Positions 44,915-53,585 of a DNA stretch of 64,000 nucleotides are shown piece by piece. How positions within the stretch are numbered: position 1 is the stretch's first letter; each line of letters begins with the position of its first letter. Source of the DNA: CAVQZA01 sp963724805 (GTDB taxonomy: Bacteria > Actinomycetota > Thermoleophilia > Gaiellales > Gaiellaceae); contig CAVRWA010000011.1 in the NCBI GenBank assembly GCA_963724805.1, positions 372,001 through 436,000 of the forward strand. Reading direction: 5' to 3'. A program made the position numbers and the translations under genes. A model generated the notes under the pieces. It had not been told where the DNA came from, did not search any database, and saw nothing but the letters and a program-made list of their open reading frames with translations.

Positions 44915-45365
44915 CCTCGGCCCGCGCGGCGAGGGGTGGGTCGCACTCCAGCTCGTGCTCCTCGGCCTGGTCGTCGCGGGTGCGTTCTTCGGGGGCAGCT
45001 GGCCCTGGCCGGTGCGGCTGTTCGGCGGCGTCCTACTCGTGCTCGGCGCCCTCTTCATGCTCGCCGCCGCCCGCGGGCTCGGCGCCGCGCTGACCGCGAT
45101 GCCGCGTCCGAGCGGGCGCGGAGAGCTCGTCGTCTCGGGCCCGTACGCCGTCGTCCGGCATCCGATGTATTCCGGCGGTGCCACCGTCGCCGCGGGCTTC
45201 TCGGTGCTCGTCTCGAGCTGGTGGTCGCTCGCCGCGAGCCTGCTGCTCGCCGTCTTCTTCCACTTCAAGGCAATGCGCGAAGAGGAGTGGCTGGTCGCGC
45301 ACTACCCCGGCTATCCGGACTACATGCGGCAGGTTCCGCGCCGCCTGATTCCCTGGCTCACCTGA
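44901..45365 (+). CDS. Isoprenylcysteine carboxyl methyltransferase-like membrane methyltransferase
   Basis: 154 residues with three to four membrane helices. The C-terminal ICMT/phospholipid methyltransferase signature is present: GPYAVVRHPMYSGG, then REEEWLVAHYPGYPDYM. SAM-dependent O- or N-methylation of a lipid or thiol at the membrane is likely; substrate unknown. TTG 44901 overlaps the serA stop by 14 nt. Convergent with kbl (8-nt overlap). Confidence 0.8.
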   Translation: MRSASLGPRGEGWVALQLVLLGLVVAGAFFGGSWPWPVRLFGGVLLVLGALFMLAAARGLGAALTAMPRPSGRGELVVSGPYAVVRHPMYSGGATVAAGFSVLVSSWWSLAASLLLAVFFHFKAMREEEWLVAHYPGYPDYMRQVPRRLIPWLT

Positions 45366-46530
45366 TCCGCTCGAACGCGGCGAGCGCGCGGTCGAGCAGC
45401 TCCCCGGTGAAGGCGGCGGACATCTGGATCCGCAGCCGTGCCGTCCCCTTCGGCACAACCGGGTAGCCGAAGCCGGTGACGAAGACGCCCTCCGCGAGCA
45501 GTTGCTCGCTGAGGCGGATCGCGTCGGCGGTCTCGCCGACGATGATCGGGATGATCGCGCCCTCGCCGGGCAGCGGGACGTAGCCGAGCTCGACGAGCCG
45601 CCCGCGGAAGTAGTCCGTGTTCGCGTGCAGCCGCTCGATCAGCTCCGGCTCGCGCTCGAGCACCTCGAGCGCCGCCCGGGCGCTGCAGGCGACCGTCGGC
45701 GGCAGCGCGTTCGAGAAGAGCTGCGGACGCGAGCGCTGCGCGAGCAGGTCGCAGACCTCGGCGCTCGCGGCGACGTAGCCGCCCGCGGCACCGCCAAGCG
45801 CCTTCCCGAGCGTGCCCGTGATCACGTCCACCTCGCCGAGGACGCCGAAGTGCTCGGCGACACCGCGGCCGGTCGCGCCCATCACGCCGACCCCGTGCGA
45901 GTCGTCGACGAGCACGGTCGCCTCGTACTCGTGCGCGAGCTCGAGGATCGCCGGCAGTCGGGCCAGGTCGCCCTCCATCGAGAAGACGCCGTCGGTGAGC
46001 ACGAGCTTTCGCTGGCCCCGCTCGCACGAGGCGAGCCCGTCGCGCAGCTCGCCAATGTCGGAGTGGCCGTAGACGACCTTGCGCGCCGGCTTCGAGAGCC
46101 GCACCGCGTCCACGATGCTCGCGTGATTCAGCTCGTCGGAGAGGATCACGGTGGTCTCGTCGGTGAGGCTCGGCACGACCGCCTCGTTCGCGTTCCAGCA
46201 CGAGACGTAGGTGAGCGCCGCCTCGGTCGCCGAGAACCGCGCCAGCGCCTGCTCCAGCTCGTGGTGCGGCGCGAAGGTGCCGCAGATAAAGCGGACGGAG
46301 GCCGTGCCGGCGCCGTAGCGGCGCAGCCCCTCGATCCCCGCCTCGACCACCTCGGGGTGGTTCGCGAGGCCGAGGTAGTTGTTCGAGGAGAGCACGATCA
46401 CCTCGCCGCGGCCGGCCATCTCGACCACCGGCCCCTGCGGCGAGAGAAGCGTGTTGAACCGCTTGTAGGTGCCGGCCTCGCGGAGCGCGTCCAGCTCGGC
46501 GGCGAGCGACTGCTGCAGCGTCGCGCTCAC
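45358..46530 (-). CDS. kbl: Glycine C-acetyltransferase (2-amino-3-ketobutyrate CoA ligase)
   Basis: 390 residues, alpha-oxoamine synthase family. It splits 2-amino-3-oxobutyrate with CoA to glycine and acetyl-CoA. Seen: VLSSNNYLGLANHPEV, the segment VDDSHGVGVMGATGRG, PLP lysine in ITGTLGKALGGAAGGY, and the end TARLRIQMSAAFT. GTG 46528-46530 overlaps the tdh stop as GTGA, so tdh and kbl form a coupled operon. KBL partners tdh obligately in this pathway, which makes the call firm. Confidence 0.95.
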   Translation of the reverse strand: MSATLQQSLAAELDALREAGTYKRFNTLLSPQGPVVEMAGRGEVIVLSSNNYLGLANHPEVVEAGIEGLRRYGAGTASVRFICGTFAPHHELEQALARFSATEAALTYVSCWNANEAVVPSLTDETTVILSDELNHASIVDAVRLSKPARKVVYGHSDIGELRDGLASCERGQRKLVLTDGVFSMEGDLARLPAILELAHEYEATVLVDDSHGVGVMGATGRGVAEHFGVLGEVDVITGTLGKALGGAAGGYVAASAEVCDLLAQRSRPQLFSNALPPTVACSARAALEVLEREPELIERLHANTDYFRGRLVELGYVPLPGEGAIIPIIVGETADAIRLSEQLLAEGVFVTGFGYPVVPKGTARLRIQMSAAFTGELLDRALAAFERIR

Positions 46531-47639
46531 CGGTGCGCCCAGCGCGCGAGTCGCGGCGAGGGCTGCGCCTCCTCGGCGGGCAGCGCGGTGACCGGCTCGG
46601 CGGCGCCGCCCGGGTAGAGCACGATCTTGCACGCCTCGCCGCTCTCGAGCTCGGCGAAGGCCTGCTCGAAGTCGGCCAGCGGGTGCTCGTGCGTGATCAG
46701 CGGCCGGAGGTCGACGACGCCGTGCTCGAGCAGCCAGCGTGTGCGGTACCAGGTGGCGAAGACCTGGCGGCCGCTCACTGCGGTGACGGTCAGGTTCTTG
46801 AAGATCAGCGACTCGGCGACGTCGATCTCGACCGGCCGGGCCGGGATCCCGAAGAGGACGACGTGGCCGCCGTTCCGCACGATCCGGAACGCATCGCCGA
46901 TCGAGGCCGCCGCGCCCGACATCTCGAACACGACGTCGATCCCGTCGTCCTCGGTGTGGTCACGGAACCAGCTCGGGACGTCGTCCGTGGCCGAGACGTC
47001 GACCACCGTGGCGCCGAGCTGCTCGGCCAGGCCGAGGCGAAAGGCGACGCGATCCGAGGCGAGAACCCGGGCGGCTCCCGAGGCGCGCGCGATCGCGATG
47101 CTGAAGAGGCCGACCGGCCCGCAGCCGAGGATCGCGACCGAGCGGCCCGGCAGATCCTGTGTCGAGGTGGCGAAGACGGCGTTCCCGAACGGCTCCTGGA
47201 GGGTCGCGATCTCGGGCGGGAGCTTCGTGCGGTCGTTCTGCCAGACCACAGACTCGGGCACGACGACGTACTCGGTGAACGCACCGTCCAGGTCGACGCC
47301 GAGGATCTGGGTGTGCTCGCACATGTGCGCCTGCCCCGTGCGGCAGTGGAAGCACATCCCGCACGTGACGTGGCTCTCGGCCGAGACGTAGTCGCCGGTC
47401 TCGACGTGGCGCACGGCGCGGCCGACCTCGACGACGGTGCCGGCGAACTCGTGCCCCAGCGTCAGCGGCGGCTTGATCCGGTGCCGGGCCCAGTCGTCCC
47501 AGCGGAAGATGTGGAGGTCGGTGCCGCAGATCGAGGCCGCCTCGACGCGGACGAGCACCTCGTCGTCGCCGGGTGCGGGCACCGGCACCTCCTCGAGCGC
47601 CAGGCCCGGCGCGGCCCGCGGCTTGCGGATCGCCCACAT
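46527..47639 (-). CDS. tdh: L-threonine 3-dehydrogenase
   Basis: 370 residues, zinc alcohol-dehydrogenase family. It oxidises threonine to 2-amino-3-oxobutyrate with NAD. Catalytic zinc: ASICGTDLHIFRWDDW and GHEFAGTVVEVG; structural zinc site CGMCFHCRTGQAHMC; NAD loop ILGCGPVGLFSIAIARASG. The motif CGTDLHI with the following WD pair is typical of Tdh. Start ATG 47637-47639; a GTG nine bases earlier is an alternative. Coupled to kbl. Confidence 0.93.
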   Translation of the reverse strand: MWAIRKPRAAPGLALEEVPVPAPGDDEVLVRVEAASICGTDLHIFRWDDWARHRIKPPLTLGHEFAGTVVEVGRAVRHVETGDYVSAESHVTCGMCFHCRTGQAHMCEHTQILGVDLDGAFTEYVVVPESVVWQNDRTKLPPEIATLQEPFGNAVFATSTQDLPGRSVAILGCGPVGLFSIAIARASGAARVLASDRVAFRLGLAEQLGATVVDVSATDDVPSWFRDHTEDDGIDVVFEMSGAAASIGDAFRIVRNGGHVVLFGIPARPVEIDVAESLIFKNLTVTAVSGRQVFATWYRTRWLLEHGVVDLRPLITHEHPLADFEQAFAELESGEACKIVLYPGGAAEPVTALPAEEAQPSPRLARWAHR

Positions 47640-47652
47640 CGTGTCCACGTGC

Positions 47653-48399
47653 TCAGGATCCGGCCGGGACGGCCGGAGTGGCATCGGGGCGACCGCGGAA
47701 CCGCGCTGCGGCTTTCCCGCTCAGGATCAGGGCTGCGAGCCCGGCGAGCAGGAACCCCGCGGCCACGTCCGTCCAGAAGTGGTTCGCAGTCGCAACGAGC
47801 GCCACCGAGACCCAGACGGGCCACAGGAGCCAGAGGCGGCCCCAACGCGAGGTCGCGACCGAGGCGAGCGTGACGCCCACGATCAGCGCATCCGCCGAGT
47901 GCAGGCTCGGCATCGCTGCGTAGGGGTTCGCGACGAGCTGCACGAGGCCCGTGCCGTGGTTCAGGAACTCGCTCCGCCCGAGCGTGTCGACGAAGCCCTC
48001 CCACGGCAGGAACCGCGGCGGCGCGGTCGGGAGCCACGCATAGACGAAGAGCCCGAGGACGTTCGTCAGCAGGATCCAGTTCCGGAACCGGATGAACCCC
48101 TCGTAGCGGTACAGGTAGACCCAGAGCAGCGTGAGGCTGAGGACGCCGAACTCCGAGAGCCAGTAGGTCCAGTCGGCGGCGTGCAGGACGGCGCCGCCGC
48201 CTTCGAGCACGTGGCGCTGGAGGGAGGGCTCGAAGAAGATCCCGAGCCAACGCTCGAGTCGGATCACGCGCGCTGCGTTCCGGAATGCCTGCTCCGTCTC
48301 GTTGCGGGAGATCCCGCGCGCGACCTGGTAGGCGAGGACGAAGCCGAGCCAGAGCCCGATCTGGAAGACGAAGTCCTTCCGTCCGCGAGGCAGGCTCAT
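47653..48399 (-). CDS. PAP2-superfamily membrane protein (phosphatidate phosphatase/inositol-phosphotransferase type)
   Basis: 248 residues with six membrane helices. The PAP2 active-site motifs on the outer side are PSLHSADAL and TANHFWTDVAAG, while the first motif is less clear (LPTAPPRFLP). Proteins of this layout remove or transfer head-group phosphates at the outer membrane face. ATG 48397-48399 overlaps the upstream ATP-grasp stop (ATGA). A link of lipid head-group chemistry with the ATP-grasp ligase is possible. Confidence 0.78.
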   Translation of the reverse strand: MSLPRGRKDFVFQIGLWLGFVLAYQVARGISRNETEQAFRNAARVIRLERWLGIFFEPSLQRHVLEGGGAVLHAADWTYWLSEFGVLSLTLLWVYLYRYEGFIRFRNWILLTNVLGLFVYAWLPTAPPRFLPWEGFVDTLGRSEFLNHGTGLVQLVANPYAAMPSLHSADALIVGVTLASVATSRWGRLWLLWPVWVSVALVATANHFWTDVAAGFLLAGLAALILSGKAAARFRGRPDATPAVPAGS

Positions 48400-49244
48400 G
48401 ACGCGGCCGTGACGGTGTCGAGCTCGAGCGCGGCGGCGACGTCGTCGTAGACGTCGCGGCCCGGAATCGCGTAGCGCTCGTCGAAGTCCGCGGCGCCGTT
48501 CGCCTCGAGCACGATCCAGCCGCCGTCCGCCGCGGGCAGCAGGTCGACGCCGGCGAGGTCGATCCCGAGCGCGGCGATCGCGGCGACGGCGAGCCGGAGC
48601 GCCTCGTCGGGAGGATCGACCGGCTCGAGGCTGCCGCCGAGCGAGGTGTTGGTGCGCCATTCTCCCGGCGCCGGGACCCGGGCGGACGCGCCGACCGCGC
48701 GGCCGTCGGCGACGAGCACGCGCAGGTCGCGCGTCACGTGCGGGACGACCTCCTGGGCGAGGACGCCGGTCGACCTGAACCACCGTCGTTCCGGGAGCAC
48801 GGTCGCCGCGGCGGCGAGCTCGGCCTGCGTCCGGCAGAGCAGCACGTCGCGGCCCCAGCTCCCGAAGCGCGGCTTCAGCACGAGCGGCGGCTCGAGCTCC
48901 GGGAGCTCGAGCGGGTCGCTCACGTGCCATGTCACGGGATGCGGGATGCCCGCCCGCTCGAGCGCGATGGCCGTTTGCAGCTTGTCGTGTGTGGCGAGGA
49001 GCGCTTCGGGTCCGTTGAGGAGGCGCACGCCCCGTTGCACCAGGGCGCCGCACGCCGCGAGGCCGGGCTCGCATCCGTCGAGGGTCGGGACGACGTCGAG
49101 GCGCACGAGCGCGGTGTCGCCGAGGCGGAGAACCTCGCGGGCGTCGGCCGGGTTGACCAGAGCTGCATCGAGGCCGCGCGACCGCCATTCGGCCACGATT
49201 CGCCCGGTGGAGAGCCCGGGCCTCCACGCGATCACACCGATCAT
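48396..49244 (-). CDS. RimK-like ATP-grasp ligase
   Basis: 282 residues. MIGVIAWRPGLSTGRIV, GVRLLNGPEALLATHDKLQTAIALERAGIPHPVTW and VLKPRFGSWGRDVLLC (ATP-binding lysine and glycine loop) followed by EANGAADFDERYAI (metal-binding Glu and Asn) are the usual RimK/LysX layout. Such enzymes ligate a carboxylate to an amine, often glutamate or an amino-group-carrier protein. Substrate unknown. ATG 49242-49244 is close to two GTGs, and the gene is divergent from the formate dehydrogenase operon by 115 bp. Confidence 0.8.
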   Translation of the reverse strand: MIGVIAWRPGLSTGRIVAEWRSRGLDAALVNPADAREVLRLGDTALVRLDVVPTLDGCEPGLAACGALVQRGVRLLNGPEALLATHDKLQTAIALERAGIPHPVTWHVSDPLELPELEPPLVLKPRFGSWGRDVLLCRTQAELAAAATVLPERRWFRSTGVLAQEVVPHVTRDLRVLVADGRAVGASARVPAPGEWRTNTSLGGSLEPVDPPDEALRLAVAAIAALGIDLAGVDLLPAADGGWIVLEANGAADFDERYAIPGRDVYDDVAAALELDTVTAAS

Positions 49245-49359
49245 CACCACCACTCTCGCGCGCCGCGAAGGCTGCGGCATCGGGGCGGCGCGACGGCCGG
49301 CTGCGGGAAGTCCGCAGTCCGTTCTTGCGTCCGTCTGCCGCGACGGGAAGACTGAGGGG

Positions 49360-50889
49360 GTGCAGCTCGCAGAGCTCCCGACCGCGCGGACCAGGCTGCT
49401 CGACAACCTCGGTCGCATCCGCCGCGAGGTGGGCCCGGTGACCCCCGCTCTCTCCGACGCGCTCGCCGACCACATGCGGATCCGGCGCGGAGAGGTGGCC
49501 GAGGTCGTCTCGTTCTACTCGTTCCTGCGCCTGCCGCTCGATTCGCTGCGGGTGTGCACCGGGCCCGTGTGTGCGTGCCTGGGCGGCCACGAGCTGCTTG
49601 CCGTCGCACAGGAGGTCGCACCCGACGGCCTGCCGGTGGTCGAGGTCGCCTGTCTCGGCCACTGTGAGCACGCGCCGGTCGGGACGCGCGGCGACACGAT
49701 CCTGCCCGGCCTCTCGCGCGCGGTGCTCGAGGGGGCGGCGCCGGCTCCGGTCACGCACTTCACGAACGACGGGCCGTCGCTCGGGCTGAGCCGCCCGGAC
49801 GCGCCTGCGAGCCCGGCGCGGCTGGCGCCGGAGCGCGTGCTCGCGGAGCTCGAGGCATCCGGCCTGGTCGGCCTCGGCGGCGCCGGGTTCCCCACCTGGC
49901 GCAAGTGGGAGGCGGTGCGCCGCGAGCCCGGGCCGCGGGTCGTGATCGTGAACGCCGACGAGGGCGAGCCGGGCACGATCAAGGACCGCTACATCATGGA
50001 GCTTCGCCCGAACCTGATGCTCGAAGGGCTCCTCGTGGCGATGGAGTTCGCCGAGGCCGAGCGCGGCTACGTCTACCTGCGCGAGGAATACGCGACCGCG
50101 CGGGCGAGGCTCCTGGACGCGATCGCGGCTCTCGGCGACCTCGGCGGGCGCACGATCGAGCTCGTCGTCGGCGCCGGCTCGTACATCTGCGGCGAGGAGA
50201 CCGCGATGCTCGAGTCGATGGAGGGCCGCCGCGGGATGCCGCGCCTGCGTCCGCCGTTCCCCGCGCAGCGCGGTTACCTCGGCGCGCCGACGCTGATCGA
50301 CAACGTCGAGACACTCGCGCACATCCCTGCGATCCTGCGCAACGGAGGCGACTGGTTCGCCGCGCTCGGTCGCAACGGCGCGAAGGGCGTCCGGCTCTGG
50401 TCGCTCTCCGGCGCGGTGGCGAAGCCCGGTTGCTACGAGGCGGAAAACGGGATCACGCTGCGCGAGCTGATCGACGAGCACGGCGGCGGCGCGACGGAGG
50501 AGATCGGAGCGATCGTCCCCGGCGGCGCCGCGAGTGGGATCGTGCCGCCGGCCGCGCTGGACACGCCGCTGACGAAGGAGGCGCTCGCGGAGTGGGGCGC
50601 TTCGGTCGGTTCGGCCGCGGTGCAGGTCTTCCCGACCTCGTACTCGCCGCTCGAGCTCCTCACCGAGACGATGCGGTTCTTCGCGGAGGAGTCGTGCCAG
50701 AAGTGCACGCCCTGTCGGATCGGCACGCGCGGGCTGCACCACCTCGCCGCCGGACGCACGACGTTCGCGCCGGACGAGCTGGAGGCCTGGCTCGAGGCGC
50801 TCGACCAGGCCTCGATCTGCGGGCTCGGGCAGGGCGCCCCGATTCCGGTCCGCTCGGTACGCCGCCACTGGCCGGAGCTGCTGCCGTGA
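49360..50889 (+). CDS. NAD-dependent formate dehydrogenase beta subunit, NuoE-NuoF fusion
   Basis: 509 residues. N-terminal NuoE-like ferredoxin domain with 2Fe-2S ligands Cys66, Cys71, Cys98 and Cys102 (CTGPVC...CLGHC). From about 145 on it is NuoF-like: GLGGAGFPTWRKWEA and NADEGEPGTIKDR for FMN/NADH, GSYICGEETAMLESMEG, and a 4Fe-4S site SCQKCTPCRIG (Cys446, Cys449, Cys452). It passes electrons from formate to NAD. GTG 49360 has a GAGGGG site. The stop overlaps the catalytic subunit start (GTGA). Such fusions exist in bidirectional hydrogenase and soluble formate dehydrogenase complexes. Confidence 0.9.
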   Translation: MQLAELPTARTRLLDNLGRIRREVGPVTPALSDALADHMRIRRGEVAEVVSFYSFLRLPLDSLRVCTGPVCACLGGHELLAVAQEVAPDGLPVVEVACLGHCEHAPVGTRGDTILPGLSRAVLEGAAPAPVTHFTNDGPSLGLSRPDAPASPARLAPERVLAELEASGLVGLGGAGFPTWRKWEAVRREPGPRVVIVNADEGEPGTIKDRYIMELRPNLMLEGLLVAMEFAEAERGYVYLREEYATARARLLDAIAALGDLGGRTIELVVGAGSYICGEETAMLESMEGRRGMPRLRPPFPAQRGYLGAPTLIDNVETLAHIPAILRNGGDWFAALGRNGAKGVRLWSLSGAVAKPGCYEAENGITLRELIDEHGGGATEEIGAIVPGGAASGIVPPAALDTPLTKEALAEWGASVGSAAVQVFPTSYSPLELLTETMRFFAEESCQKCTPCRIGTRGLHHLAAGRTTFAPDELEAWLEALDQASICGLGQGAPIPVRSVRRHWPELLP

Positions 50890-53585
50890 GCGAGGTCCGG
50901 TTCACGGTGGACGGCCGCGAGGCGGTGGCCGAGAGCGGGCAGCTGCTCCTGCATGCCCTGCGCGAGAACGGCGCGAGCCCGCCGACGCTCTGCCACGACG
51001 ACAAGCTCGAGCCCTACGGCGGCTGCCGGATGTGCCTCGTCGACCTCGAGGGCTCGCCGCGGCCGGTGGCCTCCTGCGCGGTCCGCGTCGAGGAAGGGAT
51101 GGCGGTCTCGACGAACGGGCGGCTGCCGAAGCTGCAGAGGACGCTGACCGAGATGCTGCTGACCGAGCACGTCTCGACCGCCGGCGGCGGGCGCGCCGAC
51201 GAGCTACTCGACCTCGCGCTCGATCTCGGCGTGCATGCGCCGTTCGTGCTCCCGGACGCCGGCCGCGAACCGTACTCCGATCGCAACGAGCTGATGGGCT
51301 ACGACCCCGACGCCTGCATCCTCTGCGGCCGCTGCATCCGTTACACACAGGACGTGATGCAGTGCTCGGCCCTCACCTTCGAGGGCCGCGGCCCGGAGGC
51401 GCGTATCGTGCCGACTCACGGCCACTCCTGGCTGGACACCGAGTGCGAGCTCTGCGGCGGCTGCCTCTCCGTCTGCCCGACCGGCGCGATCTTCGAGAAG
51501 AAGAGCACAGGGACGACGGTGCCCGACACGGCGCTCACCAAGGTCAGGACGACCTGCACCTACTGCGGGGTGGGCTGCCAGCTCGACCTCAACGTCGATC
51601 CGGGCACCGGCAAGATCGTCAAGGTCACTTCCGAGCCGGAGTACCTGCCGAACGAGGGCGAGCTCTGCGTGAAGGGCCGGTTCTCCTTCGGGTTCGTCCA
51701 CCATCCCGACCGCCTCACCGAGCCGCTGGTGCGCGGCGAGGACGGCGAGCTCCACCCGGCGAGCTGGGAGCAGGCGATCGCCGCCGCAGCCGCCGGCCTG
51801 AACGCGGTGCGCGAGCGCCACGGGGACCAGAGCGTCGGCGTGCTCGCCTCGGCGCGGCTCACGAACGAGGAGAACTACCTGATCCAGAAGCTGGCGCGGA
51901 CGGGCCTGAAGACGAACTCCGTCCACTCCTGCGAAGCCACCTGACACGCTCCGACCCTTTACGGCCTGGTCAGGTCGTTCGGCAGAGGAGCCAGCACCAA
52001 CTCGATCCCGGAGATCGACGACGACCGCTTCCTGCTCGTGATCGGCTCGAACACGACGGAGGCGCACCCGGTGCTCGCGCTGCGGATCAAGAAGGCGGTG
52101 AAGCGGGGCGCGATCCTCGTCGTCGCCGACCCCCGCGCGATCTGGCTGACGAAGATCGCGAAGCGTCACCTCCAGCTCAGGCCCGGCACGGACGTCTGGC
52201 TCCTGAACGCGATGATGCACGTGATCCTCGAAGAGGGGCTCCAGGACGACGCCTACATCCGCGAGCACACCGTGGAGTTCGAGTCGGTGCGCGAGATCGT
52301 CGCCCGCTACACGCCGGGGGAGGCGGAGCAGGTCACGGGCATTCCGGCCGAGGCCATTCGGACCACGGCCCGTGAGTACGCTGCCGAGCCGCGCGCCGCG
52401 ATCTTCTACACGCTAGGGATCACCGAGCACGTCTGCGGCGTCGACAACGTCTGGTCGCTTGCGAACCTGGTGCTGATGACGGGCCACCTCGGCTACGCCT
52501 CCACGGGCCTGAACGCCCTGCGCGGCCAGAACAACGTCCAGGGGCTGAACGACTCCGGCGCGAACCCCGCTTACCTGCACGGCTACCAGCCGGTCGACGA
52601 CCCCGAGGTCCGGGCGAAGTTCGCGGCGGCTTGGGGGGTGGAAGTGCCCGAGACACCCGGTTACCGGCTGGACCAGATGATCCACGGCCTCGACGACGGG
52701 TCGGTGAGGGCGCTCTACCTGATCGGCGAGAACCCGGCGCACACCGACCCCGATGCGCACCGCGTCGAGGAGGGGCTCGCCGGGATCGAGTTCCTCGTCT
52801 CCCAGGACATCTTCCTGAACCCGACCTCGAGGGACCATGCGAACGTCGTCTTCCCGGCCTCGAGCTTCGCCGAGAAGGAGGGCACGTTCACGAACACCGA
52901 GCGGCGCGTGAGCCGCGTGCGCGCCGCGACCGCGCTCCCCGGGAACGCGCGCGTCGACCGCGAGATCGTGATCGACCTCGCGCGCGCGCTCGGCTGCGAG
53001 TGGCCCGACTATCCGGACGCCGAGGCTGTCTGGAACGAGCTCGCCGACCTCGCGCCGAACTGGTCCGGGATCCGCTACGACCGAATCGAGGAGAACGGAA
53101 TCCAGTGGCCCTGCGTCGACCGCGACGACCCCGGCTCGCCGTTCCTCCACTCGCCTGCGCCCGCGCTGGGCAAGGCCGTCTTCCAGCCGGTCGAGTACCT
53201 GCCGCCGGTCGAGCAGCCCGACGCCGAGTACCCGCTCGTCCTCTCGACGGGACGCACGCTCTTCCACTACAACTCCGCGACGATGACGATGCGCGAGGAG
53301 GGGATCCTCGGCAAGCAGGAGGAGCCGTTCTTCGAGATCCACCCCCATGACGCGGCGGCGCTCGGCCTCGCCGACGGCGACTGGGCCAGGCTCGTTTCGC
53401 GGCGCGGCGAGCTCGAGGCGCGCGCGGCCGTGGGCGAGCGCGTCTTCCCGGGCCTCGTCTGGATGTCGCTCCACTTCGCCGAGGCGAAGGTGAACTGGCT
53501 TACCATCGACGCGGTCGACCACCGCACGGGCACCCCCGAGTACAAGGCGTGCGCGGTGCGGGTCGAAAGGATCTCACGTGCCTGA
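50886..53585 (+). CDS. fdhA: Formate dehydrogenase alpha subunit, molybdopterin enzyme with selenocysteine at an in-frame TGA
   Basis: 899 residues if TGA 51942-51944 is read as selenocysteine (Sec353). Upstream and downstream frames are the same and join into one protein: SVHSCEAT-U-HAPTLYGLV, exactly the Cys/Sec active-site position of formate dehydrogenases (E. coli has ARVUHGP). N-terminal clusters: 2Fe-2S (Cys36, 47, 50, 64), two ferredoxin-type 4Fe-4S (Cys144-160, Cys187-197) and the catalytic-domain 4Fe-4S (Cys224, 227, 231, 261). Later GQNNVQG and FPASSFAEKEGTFTNTERRVSRV bind the molybdopterin dinucleotides. GTG 50886 overlaps the beta subunit stop. A SECIS-like hairpin follows the TGA. 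Without Sec decoding the product would be a 352-residue fragment. Confidence 0.92.
51961..51978 (+). promoter_or_regulatory. Probable bacterial SECIS hairpin for Sec353 of the formate dehydrogenase
   Basis: Seven-bp stem ACGGCCT/AGGTCGT (one G-U pair) with tetraloop GGTC, starting 16 nt after the TGA. Bacterial SelB recognises such short hairpins 3' of the Sec codon, with G-U in the loop; the E. coli fdhF loop contains AGGUCU. The match to loop and spacing is good, the bulged U of the E. coli element is not obvious. Confidence 0.7.

Noticed and set aside
51945..52037. Treating 50886-51944 and 52038-53585 as two genes or as a disrupted pseudogene
   Set aside because: The two parts are in the same frame, the 31 codons between them encode conserved formate dehydrogenase sequence, and the TGA is at the Cys/Sec site with a hairpin after it.
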